From the NCBI GenBank assembly GCA_015183035.1, contig JACZZP010000009.1, forward strand, positions 434,001 to 498,000: DNA of 64,000 nucleotides. Reading direction: 5' to 3'. The notes beneath the pieces are model-generated. The model saw only the letters and a list, made by a program, of their open reading frames with translations. It did not search any database and was not told where the DNA came from. This DNA comes from Meloidogyne chitwoodi (lineage: Eukaryota; Nematoda; Chromadorea; Rhabditida; Meloidogynidae). Both the position numbers and the translations under genes were made by a program. Below, in pieces: positions 30,401 through 45,114 of the stretch (positions within the stretch are counted from its first letter, which is position 1; each line of letters begins with the position of its first letter).

Positions 30401-31094
30401 TGAGCCAACGATCTTCTTATTTTAGTACCCGCAGAAGAAAGAATGTGCAAATCAACTAAAGGTTTAACAAGGCCAGGAGGGGTAGTAACAGCAGTTTCAA
30501 AAATTGGATTGTTAATTGGTGGCACAGATGATGCTAATTGTTGATTTAAAAATTGTGCCGGAGTGCCTTCAATAAAGTGAAAGTCTTCAACTAATCCATT
30601 GTTTGTTATATTGCTGATAGCCTAAAAACATTAAAATAAATTCAATTTTAAAGAATATTCTTTTATTTATCCTGATCAGTAGAGCTGCATAAAACAAAAA
30701 CATAAAATATCATAGTCAAATTTAGGCCGATACCCCATTTATTCGCAAGAAAATATTTCAATTTAGGTAATAAATTGATTGCGAATAAATGGGGTGTGTA
30801 GCTAAACTTGACTATAATTTCAATCCTATCACTTCCACTAGATTACTCACCTCCCGTCCCCCATCCTTAGATTTATTAAAAAAATAATAATAATATATAC
30901 ATCGACTCCAATAGCCCCTCTACTGCGAATAGGTGGTCCATCAAGCAAGTCCTCTACAGAATCGGTAATATCGTCGTCGTTTTCACCACCAAGATCGACA
31001 GGAATTGCATAATGTCCTTCTTCAAAAGATTTCTTTTTTGGTGGTGGTCCAACAGGTCCATTATCATCAGAATTATAGGATGCTCGAAATGCTT
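27499..31094 (-). CDS. Disordered Ser/Asn/Pro-rich block, probable C-terminal part of the DOK7-like adaptor
   Basis: Ten consecutive in-phase exons: 31094-30901, 30621-30367, 30097-29565, 29217-29064, 28739-28545, 28494-28429, 28257-28215, 28167-27989, 27774-27499, all open with good splice sites (nine shown; the first begins in phase 1 so an upstream exon must exist). Content is low-complexity and hydrophilic: PPPKKKSFEEGHYAIPVDLG, long Asp runs, a polyproline stretch PVPPQHPPPLPPRK likely to bind SH3 domains, PKPLRPLTKF, and possible phosphotyrosine sites (YDGD, DYADID, YGNL, YVQI). Docking proteins of the DOK type have just such tails. No start codon fits the first exon, so I read it as the 3' half of the gene starting at 33426. 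A separate gene with an unseen first exon is possible. Confidence 0.6.
28308..28387. repeat. Family A foldback MITE, copy 12
   Basis: Arms ACACCCCATTTATTCGCAAA / CTTGCGAATAAATGGAGTGT with outer end GGAACTTGTC at 28297-28306. In intron 28258-28428. Confidence 0.85.
28776..29050. repeat. Family A foldback MITE, copy 13, split by an insertion
   Basis: Outer ends GGAATTTGTCTAC and GTAGACAAGTTCC and inner arms CATCTATTCGCAAGAAAAT / TTTTCTTGCGGATAAATGGG identify a family A element. Its loop is interrupted by a family D copy at 28843-28983. In intron 28740-29063. Confidence 0.8.
28843..28983 (-). repeat. Family D repeat (CGAAATGT-rich), copy 2, nested
   Basis: Reverse complement aligns with 24213-24352, sharing CGTGTCCAGACATTT, AATTGCACGACATTTC and CGAAATGTAGTTTTTT. 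Inserted in the loop of family A copy 13. Confidence 0.72.
30137..30326. repeat. Two adjacent family A foldback MITEs, copies 14 and 15
   Basis: Copy 14 (30137-30213) and copy 15 (30249-30326) lie 35 bases apart in the same orientation in intron 30098-30366. Right arms read TTTCTGCGAATAAATGGGCT and TTTCTGCGAATAAATGGGGT. The shared TTTCTGCG variant, seen nowhere else in the window, suggests local duplication. Confidence 0.8.
30731..30798. repeat. Family A foldback MITE, copy 16
   Basis: Arms ATACCCCATTTATTCGCAAG / TTGCGAATAAATGGGGTGTG in intron 30622-30900. Confidence 0.83.
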
Positions 31095-31419
31095 CTAAAA
31101 AAGACAGTCAAAAAATTAAATAAAATCAAAATTAAATAAAGCAATAAAAAAAGTATAAAGCAAAAAAAAATTTTTAATTTTTAAATTAATTATTTAAATA
31201 TATTTATGAATCAAAATTAAATTTGAGCGAAATAATAAATTAAATAATATTATAAAAAATATAGAGCATTAACAAATATTTTTTGAAAGGCAAAGCTATA
31301 AATAAATAATTATGGCAAGATGATTGATTTATTTTATATCTATGAGATTTTTTTTTTGATAACATATCAAAATTTGGTCAAAAAAAGAAAAAATTTATTT
31401 TTTTTTCTTTTGTGGGCAA

Positions 31420-31606
31420 ATGTCCGCAAATTTTATCCGCAACAATTTTTTTAAAATTATTAATTTTCTTATTTTTTGAAGAAAAATCAACAAAAATATT
31501 TAAATATAATTGAGTATTTTGATTATATATTTTAACAAAAAAAAAATTTTTTCCTTCAAAATAAAATTAAAAAAATTTGCGGATAAAATTTGCGGACACT
31601 TACGCA
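31420..31606. repeat. Family B foldback, long-loop copy
   Basis: TGTCCGCAAATTTTATCCGC ... GCGGATAAAATTTGCGGACA, perfect 20-bp arms 145 bp apart. It lies exactly in the 0.75-kb gap between the PH-PTB exons and the disordered exons. Confidence 0.85.
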
Positions 31607-31840
31607 AAATACTCCTATAATTTATTTGAAAGATATGTTTGTATATAAATAATAAAAGCATAAAAATAAATTAAAGAACACTTGAAAGAAATAAAATAAA
31701 GCTCATAATAAATAAATATAAGCATTTTTTGATATTAAGGATCAGATAACTCTCTATTAATTTTAATAAAAAAATATAAATTTTCTTAAAAATAATTTTA
31801 TCTGATCCCCAATATTTTTAAAATTAAATAAATAGGTCAT

Positions 31841-33426
31841 TTAAAAGGCAGCCGCCACCATAGAATTTAAATAAAGCGAATTAAAAGTTTTTAGCTCCCT
31901 TTCATTAGTATATAGCGAAGTAAAAAGTTGTTTACGCTGACCATCATTTTCGTTAGCATAAAGTGAGGCAAATAAAGGAATGATTGGTGAATGATTCCCT
32001 CCATTATTATTATTTTCATTTGCGTAAAAAATGGGTGATTGAGCATGAGCAAAAAATTGTTGCATTGGATGATTTGTAGTTGATGTCTGACCCAGGGAGC
32101 TGTTTTTGAGAGACGAAAGTCTGCTTACTTGATTGCTATGGTTAAAATATTGCTTGGCCTTTTCAAATTTAATTTTTAAAAATTAAAAAAAAATTAAAAG
32201 AATAAACCTTTAATAAACACTGAAGTTTAGCTGTCAATTCTGGAATTTGTTCACTAGTGAAAATAAATGTGCGAGGTTGACTCCATGCATAAGACATTGC
32301 CCGAAATGCAAATTTATTTTGAACGCATTCGACATCTTTTAAAAATTAAATTAAAAAAAATAGTTTTAATAAAAATAAACCTGAAAGATCCTCCAAATTT
32401 AAATAAAATCTCTGTTTTGGAGGAATTTCCTGAACGATGACGAGAGCAAAACGCTTAAATTTCCCTAATTTTTAAATCAAATTTAGTTTAAAAGTTAACT
32501 GTGACGTGGATCCTCGCACCTTTAGAACATAGTCTAATCATTGAACTATCCTTCGGAGCAGAATAAATACGGACAAAGAACATGGCACCTAAAAAATCAA
32601 AGTAATTTTTATTTTGACTCATTAAAAAAATTAAAATTACTTCGACCACACACATCTTTAAGCCATTCTTTCCAAAAAACCAAGCTTTCAACGTTGTCAA
32701 ATGAGAAAACCAATGTCTGACTTTGGATTAATATAGCGAGCGTTTTATTTGAATGTTTAAATTTAAAACCTGAAAAATTAAAGAGTTACTCTTTTTATAA
32801 AAAAAGGAAATATAGAACTAGGTAAAAACTTTTTTATAAATTAAAGAGGCTGATTTCCATCTTTAATGGTTAAAAGGGAAAGGAAGTAGAGAAGAGAAAA
32901 AGTCAGGATGTTGACTGGAATCGAACCATTGCCCTTTCTTATCAAGGTCGACGTGCTAACCACTACACCACACAATTACTTACAAGAAAAGACAATTAAA
33001 TAAAAATAACACACAAAGAAACAATGAAAGGGTATGGGGAGAAATTTTGCTAACAAAGTCAAAATCCCTTATTATAAAAATACAAAATAAAAAAAACCGT
33101 ATTCATATCCAATATAATTGTGTAAGTAAAATAGGTCAATATGTTCTCCCCGTTCGCGCCTTTTTGCATTCTTGAAAATTCCCTAAAGATGTCAATTTAT
33201 TAATTTAAAAAATAAAATTCAAACGATTAGCGGGGGTTCCGCCAGACAACGACGTTGGCAAACAACATAACGATTTACCCACTGAAATTAAAAAAAAATT
33301 TAAAAAATAAAATTAAAAAAAAACCTTATCGTTCGAAAGAATTTTAAGGCTTGATTCGATTCTTAAGCCATTGTCAAAGAGAGATACTTCTTCCCTTTTA
33401 AAGAAGAAAAACCTACAAATACCCAT
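31841..33426 (-). CDS. DOK7-like PH-PTB adaptor
   Basis: Adaptor with an N-terminal PH domain and an IRS/DOK-type PTB domain; DOK7 activates the receptor kinase MuSK at neuromuscular junctions. Exons: 33426-33325, 33281-33225, 33182-33098, 32769-32641, 32588-32520, 32464-32381, 32335-32208, 32158-31841; 323 aa if it ends at the stop 31841-31843. The PH domain spans about residues 30-125 (KWVNRYVVCQRRCL ... LAILIQSQTLVFSFDNVESLVFWKEWL). The PTB follows directly (FFVRIYSAPKD..SMIRLCSKGKFKRFALVIVQEIPP). The LAI-SQ-FD pattern and IPP match human DOK7 at the same places. Met-Gly-Ile-Cys at the start could be acylated. After the PTB come three Asn-rich repeats with Phe-x-Ser-Leu-Tyr cores. An isoform leaving exon 32158-31841 by an internal donor would continue into 31094-27499. 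Confidence 0.72.
32905..32985 (-). repeat. tRNA-derived SINE-like element
   Basis: Minus strand: A-box TGGTGTAGTGGTTAGCACG and B-box GGTTCGATTCC. T-arm has one mismatch but the acceptor ends do not pair. In intron 32770-33097. Confidence 0.55.
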
Positions 33427-33948
33427 ATATTTTTTTTAATCTAAAAAAAATAAATATTAAAATTATAATTTAAATTAAAAAGATATTTAAATAATTTAAA
33501 ATAAATTTAAAAAAAAGACTCATTTTTAATCATATCTTTGTTAGAAAAAATAGAAAAAAATATTATATAAAGTTGAGCACATTATTTTAAAAATACAAAG
33601 TCAGGGGAAAACGTAAATTTAAATAGTATTCTTCACAAGATTAAAAAATTTGGTAATTTTTAACCCTCCTAAAAGTCCGCAAGTTTATTTTCATCAATTT
33701 TGCCGTCTGCCTTTTAATCCTTTATTTAATCACTGAGGAAAATAGGCGATTTTTACTATATTTTTTCTTCTATTTTTCCAAAAATTTTGGTTATTTGGTA
33801 TTTTGTAGCAAATTTTCTCCTCTATCAAATGATACCATAAATACCTAAAATTAGCTAATCGTTCATTTTCTATAATTATTGGCGCTCAGTTTACCCCAAA
33901 CCGTATAAGCCTATTTTCCCTAGCTATTATATAAAGAAAGATTATAAG

Positions 33949-34713
33949 TAGAGATCGGATTTTTAGGTGACAAAAACCTTAAAATAGGTACCTAAATAGG
34001 TTGGAAAAAAGACCAAAATAGGTTACAAAAAGTTCAAAATAGGTTAAAAAATTTTTTTATTCTATTCATTATTCTGGCGATTTTTACAAAAATTATAGGC
34101 AAAAATAACAAAAAATAACGAATTCGATAAAAAAAAAAAGGTCAAAAACGCATTATAGTAGCAAATTTATCGTAAAAAATGATATTTTGTCACTTTTTTA
34201 TAGTGAATTTTGTCACTTTTTTTATAGTGACATTTTGTCACTTTTTTATTAGTGACATTTTGTCACTTTTTTATTAGTGACATTTTGTCACTTTTTTATT
34301 AGTGACATTTTGTCAATTTTTTAGTGACATTTTGTCAATTTTTTATTGGAGACATTTTGTCACCTTTTTATTGTGATATTTTGTTACTTTTTTATTAGTG
34401 ATATTTTTAAGTAATTACTCGGGTTTTAACTGAATTTTTGCATTTTATTTTAAAATTTTCTTAAATTTTGTCTAAATATATACGAAAATTTTAAAATTTT
34501 ACAAATTTTGACGAAAATTTACAAAAAAGGTGACAAAAAGCCAAAATAGGTTGCAACCTATTTTAGGTTGCAAAACGCCAAAATAGGTTTTGGGACATGT
34601 CAATAGGTCACGTCTAAACACATAATTTTTCAAAAATAACTGCAGATTTGAGCTTGATTCATCAAGACTGATTTGTGAAAAAAATAGGTTATAACCTAAA
34701 AATCCGATCTCTA
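33949..34713. mobile_element. hAT-type MITE with 8-bp target duplication
   Basis: Perfect 20-bp terminal inverted repeats TAGAGATCGGATTTTTAGGT / ACCTAAAAATCCGATCTCTA. Flanked on both sides by the 8-bp direct repeat ATTATAAG (33941-33948 and 34714-34721), the hallmark of hAT insertion. The 765-bp body has no transposase frame. It holds several AAATAGGTT repeats and a 25-bp minisatellite (34179-34410). Confidence 0.88.
34179..34410. repeat. Minisatellite inside the hAT MITE
   Basis: About nine units of 23-26 bp built on GACATTTTGTCACTTTTTTA, decaying at both edges. Shares the GACATTTTGTC core with the array at 17976-18215. Confidence 0.85.
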
Positions 34714-35062
34714 ATTATAAGACAGACGGCAAAATGGAGAAAAATAAGAGAAGAACTTTGAAACAAACCGATAAATGATTGATGCATCTTTGCGAATTTA
34801 TAAAAGGAAAGATATGAAAAGAAGAGAGAAATTGATGCGCATTTTATGATATTTTAGCGAAAAATTTTTGAATTTCTGCCTCCAAAATAATTCTTTAATT
34901 TATATAAAATTTGCGGATAAAACTTGCGGACTTTTGTGAGCATAATTATTAAAAAGTACCAAAATTTCTCTACTTTTAAATATAAAAATAAAAAAGGATA
35001 AAATCAAATATAAAAAATCCAAAAAATATTTAAAAAAAGAAATAAAACTTTGAACTGTCCAA

Positions 35063-38000
35063 TCATCCTCGTGTTGATTTGAAAAATAAAAATCCAAAAA
35101 TAGCAACAATTCCTCCAACAGCGGCAAGTGAAAATAAATGGGAAAAAGTATCCTTCGCATAATAGAGCTTTTTTAAATGACTAAAAAAATTAATTTAAAA
35201 AAATTAAAGTTAAAAGAATACGGAAAAGTTGCCATTGTTGCTAATTGGAAAAAAACATCAGCCGATGGATTTCCAATATCTTGATTTGAAAAATATTGCG
35301 GTTTTGGAAGTTGGTGTTCTCTACAAAAATCCTCTGGTTGACACTCGTAGTTTTGGTCTTTGGTAAATTTTCCTGTTTTTGTTGCAACAAAAAGGCAGGG
35401 AACTTTGGTACGATTAAAATACCGCTGGAGAATTAAAAAAGAAAATATTTTTCAAAAAATTAAAAAAAACCAGATAAATTTCGGAACAAAAAGCAAATGA
35501 ATCTGAGTTTGAAGAATCATATAAAAGACAAATTATATCCGCGCTCTTCTCCTGAGTTGATAATAATTCATTTTGTGAACATACATCGACCTCATGAATC
35601 TAAAATATATTTATAAAAAAAATTTAGATTTAAAAATAAACCAAAAGATGTTTAACATCCGTTTTTACTTGAACAGAATTTATTGTGTATGGAATGAATT
35701 GTTTTCTTGTCATTTTATCAACATCCTGAAACAAATTTAAAAGTTAAAAAATAATTAAAAACAAACTTCAATAGTTTTTCCAATAAAAGAACGACAAAAA
35801 ACCGTTTTTCCAGCGCCTTTTGGACCAATTACATGACACTTAAAAACTCTTCTTTTGGTCGTTTTCTCTTCAATGTCAATTCTTCTATCTCTTGTTAACT
35901 TTAAAAAATAATAAAAAATAAATAAATATTTTAAAAACCTTTATTGCCGCTTTTTGACTGCCATATTTAACATTAAATCCAAGATAGGCTAAATGTTCCA
36001 ACGCTTGCGAGATGTTAAGTGTAAAGTTAAGACTGAAAAAAAGAAAAAGATATAATATTTCTTTTTTTTGCACAAAGTCCGCAAGTAATTAATAATATTT
36101 ATTAAATATTTTGGAGAGATAAAATGAATGGGTTTCTCAAGGATTTTTGAGAATACTCTTTGTTTAAAATTAAAAAAATTTCTTTAAGAAAAATTAATAT
36201 TATTACTTGCGGATTTTTATGCACAACAGAAACAATTACGAATCACACAACCAAAATTATCTAAATAAAAATTAATTAAATAAAACTAACATCCAAAGAT
36301 TTATGTAGCCATTAAGTGTAATCCATCCTAGTGAATTTGACTCGACAGAATGCAACATTTCTTCTGTCCATGGATTTGAGGGACATACGCTGAATAAACT
36401 TTGAAGTTCACTTGAAGAAAGGCATTCATCACAATCCTAAAAAAACAAGAAATTACAAGGAAATAAAAAATTTATGATGTGTAAAAAAATAACAAAATAT
36501 AATTGCGTGTTGTTGATATGGTTAAAGACCACCCCAAAGATGGTGAGCGGAAGCGATCGATTTAAATGTGGAGGAAAGGAAAGAAGGATGTCACTGCCCG
36601 CGCTCTTTTATCATTCATTCACACGCACTTATTTGGGGATAATTTCTTGCCTATCACACATTAATGGGTTTAAATGTTATTTTGACTGATTGACCCGAAA
36701 ATGAGAAAGAAGGAAATTAACACTTTTTCTGACAGGAAATGGCGTGTAAGAAAAAATAAAGTTAATAAACAAATAAAATCATTAACCTCATCAAAACGAT
36801 TGAAGAGTTCAGAAAGGAATTGAAAACAAATATCTGATGGCTCTGCTGAGCAACCTCGCGGGATTTTAATTCTTTTTAATTAAAAAAAAAGTTTAATAAA
36901 AATATTAAAAATACTTTGGAAGTAGATAATCCTGTCTCAGTTGTAAATTGAGATCATGGCCAAATTTTTTCAAAACTGTCCAAACAGTTTCGTGTCGACC
37001 ACGTTGAATGAACATTTGATGTAAATATAGAAATCCTTCCAATGTAAGAGCATTATCAACAAACATGTTTGGATCATTATCAGAAATTACTTGTTTGACT
37101 TCCTGGAATATTTTATATAAATTTTTAGAAGAAAATTTGAGTTAATTCTGAAACATTTCCAAAGAGAAAAACAAAAAATAAAAATTTCGCCAACAATTCT
37201 TTTCATTTCTTTAGAAAAATATTCCAGAATGTTAACTCAAAATAAATCTAAAAAATACAAAACTGCAATAGCAACAGGCGTCAGCGGAACACCAAAAGAA
37301 AAAAGCTGAAAATTCATTAGTTCTTCGTCGGATAAAAATCCATCATTGTCCGAATCGCTTAACTTAAAAAAATAAATTAAAAAAGGTGAATACAATTTGA
37401 AAATAAACCTTAAATATCCTTGCAAGTGCTTTTTGACATTTCATTGAAAGTTTCTTCTCTTCTAAAGACATCAATGGACGAAATGGATAAACAACCTAAA
37501 ATTGATCATGTCAAAGTAATATTTGCTTAATTCAGATATCAAAGTTACCGCTTTTTGCGCATAGAAAAAAATCTCCGAAATATTTTTCATAATTTTTGCA
37601 GAACATTCAACAACAGTTTCAATCTCCAAATAGTCTAAAAAATTTTCTATTTCAATTCTTCTAACCGAAAAAAACAAACCATTCATTATTGGTATCATTT
37701 TGTCAATATGAGAGGTTTCATCTTGTTTATCTGATTTATTTGCTACTAAAAGAACAGAGCGATTGTGTTCTCCACCACCAAGTGATTTTCGAATTAGGGG
37801 AAGCCAGTACGAAGTTACCTAAAATTTAAATATTAATTTAAAAAGTAATTAAAAAATAAATACTCTGTTCATAGACTCCGTGTCTCTCACAGAATAAACA
37901 ACACAAATAACATTAGCCTTTTGTATTAATAAAACAAGTTCTTGTTCACTTTGTTCTCGTGCTAATTGTTTAAAAAAAATAATAATAAATAAAAATATAC

Positions 38001-38281
38001 GTGAATAATCAATTATTTCTGTTAAAACTCCATCAGGAGAAACATCTCTTGGAATAAGTACTTGTTCACATCGTGCAGGAACATTTGAACAAAAATTGTC
38101 ATGAACAAGGGCCATCAATATACTTGTTTTACCAACACCTTCTAAAATAGATTAATTAGTTTTCCTTAAAGTTTAAAATTATACCATCACCAACGATTAT
38201 TATTCTCACATCATCTGCATTATTAGAACTAAAACAGTCAGCCGAAGAAGAGGGAAGAATATTATCGTTCGGAAAAGACAT
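35063..38281 (-). CDS. miro-1: Mitochondrial Rho GTPase Miro
   Basis: Outer-membrane GTPase that links mitochondria to kinesin/dynein adaptors and senses calcium. Fifteen exons in phase, 656 aa: 38281-38185, 38141-38001, 37961-37864, 37818-37549, 37495-37409, 37362-37264, 37102-36915, 36871-36787, 36436-36291, 36032-35939, 35898-35767, 35725-35642, 35599-35471, 35424-35222, 35180-35063. First GTPase has P-loop GDEGVGKTS and NKSD. EF hand 1 is DSDNDGFLSDEE; EF hand 2 begins FDEDCDECLSSSEL. RGRHETVWTVL is a Miro signature. The second GTPase has GPKGAGKT. C-terminal anchor AAVGGIVAIFGFLFF ends STRG. The full family architecture is intact. The small gene 38762-39181 lies 480 bases upstream on the same strand. 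Confidence 0.96.
36065..36228. repeat. Family B foldback in a Miro intron
   Basis: AGTCCGCAAGTAATTAATAA faces TTATTACTTGCGGATTTTTA across about 120 bp; intron 36033-36290. Confidence 0.75.
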
Positions 38282-38761
38282 GAATGAAGCAGAAATTAAT
38301 AAAAGTGTACTTAAAAATCTCAGTTTAGTTCAGAAATTGAAATTAGTGGAACAATTTACAGAAAATAATAGTAAAGCGGGTTCTTAAGTGTAATGGCTGA
38401 AGATTGACGAAAGAAGATGAAAAGGATGATGATAGGAAAAATTTTAAAAACAAGGTTTATTATTGGTGTATATTGATTTTTGAATCTTTTTCTCGATTAA
38501 ATATTTTTAAGGTTTTAATTTTAGAAAAATCATTGTGAAATTTTTTAAACAAATATGCACAACTGACAATTTGTTACTGGCAAAATGTCCATTTTTCTTC
38601 TTAATGATAAATTATAATTTGTTAGTGGACGTAACTACGCAAGTACCTTTTTATCATTAAAAATAAAATTTTTAAAATTTTTCTTATTAAAAATTAAAAT
38701 TTTTTAATAAATTGAAAAAAATGATAAAAAAATATATTAAAATAGTTAAAAAACAAAATTT
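38282..38761. other. Spacer upstream of Miro
   Basis: Presumed Miro promoter. Bases 38570-38650 carry ACTGGCAAAATGTC and AATTTGTTA blocks also present in intron 60170-60533 of the ULK-like gene, so a further degenerate dispersed repeat is likely. Confidence 0.45.
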
Positions 38762-39181
38762 TTAAAGGACAGCTTGTTTTTCTAAAATCCATTTGTAAGA
38801 TTTTTCAATTCTTTCATAAACATTGATTCCTTGAAAGTTTGTTTCCTTCATATCTATTCTTGTGATAATGACCCTTATATTTTTTGTTGAATTTTTAAAC
38901 ATGTTGGATCGTTCAAATTAAACATAATCGTCGTACTTCCAATTGGGACACGCAGTTCCTCTGAATCACCCTGTAATTTTTTTAATATTCAAATATATTT
39001 TCTATTCATCACTTACTTTAAAAATACCCAGCATTCCTTCCAAAATCAAGGTGCTGATAGGGCCAGTTAATTTTAACATAGATACAGCTTTAGGCCCGAA
39101 GTATGAAATTCTGTCCAACACGTCAGAGCTAGCTGTAGTCAGATCAGAAAACTTATTTATGACTTCTTTTATAGTGTCCAT
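38762..39181 (-). CDS. Small hypothetical protein
   Basis: Not recognised. Exons 39181-39017, 38970-38924 and 38873-38762 give 107 aa: MDTIKEVINKFSDLTTASSD..., a middle LTGPISTLILEGMLGIFKGD, and a C-terminal VYERIEKSYKWILEKQAVL. Amphipathic helices, no signal peptide. Support comes from consensus splice sites (GTAAGTG donor, TTACAG acceptor) and an AG two nt before the ATG. The second intron (50 nt) is inferred from phase and is less sure. Could be a fragment of a larger family. Confidence 0.5.
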
Positions 39182-39798
39182 ATCTGAAAAATTATTTAAT
39201 TAAAATAACACTTTCCACACATTATTGTAGGGATGTGATAAGGGCATAAGTACCGACGACTTTTATAAATTTAATTTTTTTTCAGTTTTAATTTATAACT
39301 AGTATATTTAAATTTTAATTATAAATAAAAAAACTTACTCTTTTTAAACAATTTTTGCATATTTATGTCAATCACTTTATTTATTAATTTATGAATTTCT
39401 ATTTCTTATCTTCCAAAGTGTCATAAATTAAATTATTTTAAATATGGCGAGAGAATTTTTTTATTTTTGCGAAATATTTTTATTTATTTTATTTAATAAA
39501 TTTAAAAAAATAAAATTTTTAATTAAAAATCTTAAATCTGCTAACTTACATTAATAAACCACCAACTATTATTAATTTTAAAAAATTATTTAAAAAATTA
39601 TTTAAAAAATAATCAAGATAGAGAAAAATATAAAAAATTTTTTTATATTTTTTCAACATTTCTATTTCTTAATATAAAAAACAAATTCATGTCAAAATAT
39701 AATTTTTTTAAATCAAATTTACACATATAATTATAAATTTTTCAATACATATTAATATATCAACATTTTTATATTATTTAAAGAAAAAGGCGTGTGTT
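39182..39798. other. Intergenic spacer, extremely AT-rich
   Basis: Between the small gene's start and the 3' end of the NDR kinase. A repeated TTATTTAAAAAA at 39585-39610 is the only pattern seen. Confidence 0.5.
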
Positions 39799-43615
<3,817 letters not shown>

Positions 43616-45114
43616 ATTCTGACATATTCCTAAAATTTTTACAATTTTTTTATAAATTAGAGAACAAATTTTGTGTAAAAGTCAGCGGATTTATTTACAT
43701 AAAACGTGTGATATTTTTTTAAATTTTAGTCAGCAGTGTAAAACAATTTTTAAATTTAAGATGTTCGAGACGATTAAAAGGGTATAGCCCAATAATGCGC
43801 AAGACCTAAAATGCTAGAGCTATTAATGCGCAGGCCACTAAGCCGCAAAACTTTCATTTTTTTCTTGTGAATATTTTTGAGGGAAAAACAAGAAAGTTGA
43901 GGGAACACGTGGAAGTGTTGTGGTTGGAAAATGATGAAAATTCTGTTCCACAACTTTTGATTCTGTCCATAAATATTTATTTATCGTTGCTCAACATATT
44001 TACCAAAATTTTAGAAGAAAAAAAATAAAAATGGGTCGCTGGTTAATTCTGAGACATTTACGGCAGTAAAAATGATTCACAAGAGGAGCTCTGCTTCACA
44101 ACCAAAAACCTATGCTTCCCTTGCTGAGCTACTTAGGGCGCCCTATTTGCTTTTTCTTCAGATTTTATATTCCTTTTCTCAATAAGCGTTTTAACTGTCA
44201 GCCAGCATGAATAAGCATTATAAAAGGCTAATTTACGATCGATTCATGTTGGTATGTGAGGGGGAGAAAAAGGACAAAATCGGTTCCAAGGCAGGTTTGT
44301 TGATCCTGCAACCTTTGCGGTGATTATATTTTCTCACAGTTATATTTAGTTTTGTTTAAAATTCTGATTTTGTAATTTAAGCGGGCGAATAAATAAAAAA
44401 AACTTAAAAAAATTGAAAATTCTCTTTTAAATTTATCAGTTAAAAGAGTCTGACAGTTGGCAATTATTTTTGAAATGTTAGAGCTTTTTTCTCGATTATT
44501 AAATAGACAATTGTGATGCAAAAAGATATTTTGTTAAAAATAAACCGCTTAAAATTTGGGGGCTTTTATTGCTTTAATTGATTTGTTTTTATCAATTTAG
44601 TTTTGGTTCAGGTTTGGTTCAGGTATGAGGGTTTTTTTGAATGAATTAAATACAAAACACTCACCTCTGATTTATGTATAGCGCAAAAATTGTGCTGCTT
44701 TTAAAAAATAAGCAAAATTTAATTTTTTTAAAGAAATCTCAACTATTAGACACAAACTACTGCGGCCACTTCAAGTTTTGTTTCTCTAATCAGCATTAAA
44801 TAAAGATGAGAGAACAAAAGGAGAGGAAAATTTATGTACACGCCTGACGCCGGCAGACTAATCGCAATTTTCTCTATCTCTAGTTTCCTCTTTATCTCTA
44901 ATTCTCTTTATTTAATATACTAATCTGCGTCTAGTCGGGCTTTACCCGCAAATTTAGTGAAAGCGAGAAATAGTGGAGGAGAGACAGTTAGAGTAATGAA
45001 AAAAATTTTTCCTCTCGCATTTCTTTAAAATTTTTGATTTTTAATAAAAATGTTTTTATAAAATTTTAAATTTTAGCCATAATTCTATATTACCGTTACC
45101 TATTTTTTCTATTA
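43616..45114. promoter_or_regulatory. Shared upstream region of NDR kinase and PDCD4
   Basis: The two genes start here in opposite directions, so this 1.5 kb must hold both promoters. It is GC-richer than other spacers at 43780-43870 and 44810-44960. A weak tRNA-like segment (minus strand, TAGCTCAG) lies at 44065-44165. No specific promoter element can be assigned. Confidence 0.45.

Larger units (their letters stand above)
33427..35062. other. Intergenic, transposon-rich
   Basis: Between the DOK7-like start and the Miro stop. Contains family B remnants (33675-33690, 34908-34938), a solo arm of the element seen at 9640-9990 (33788-33890) and the hAT-type MITE. No exon seen. Confidence 0.55.

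Noticed and set aside
32500..32519. Longer version of DOK7-like exon 5 ending at 32500
   Set aside because: It breaks phase with the next exon; ending at 32520 restores phase and the PTB sequence RLCSKGKFKRFALVIV.
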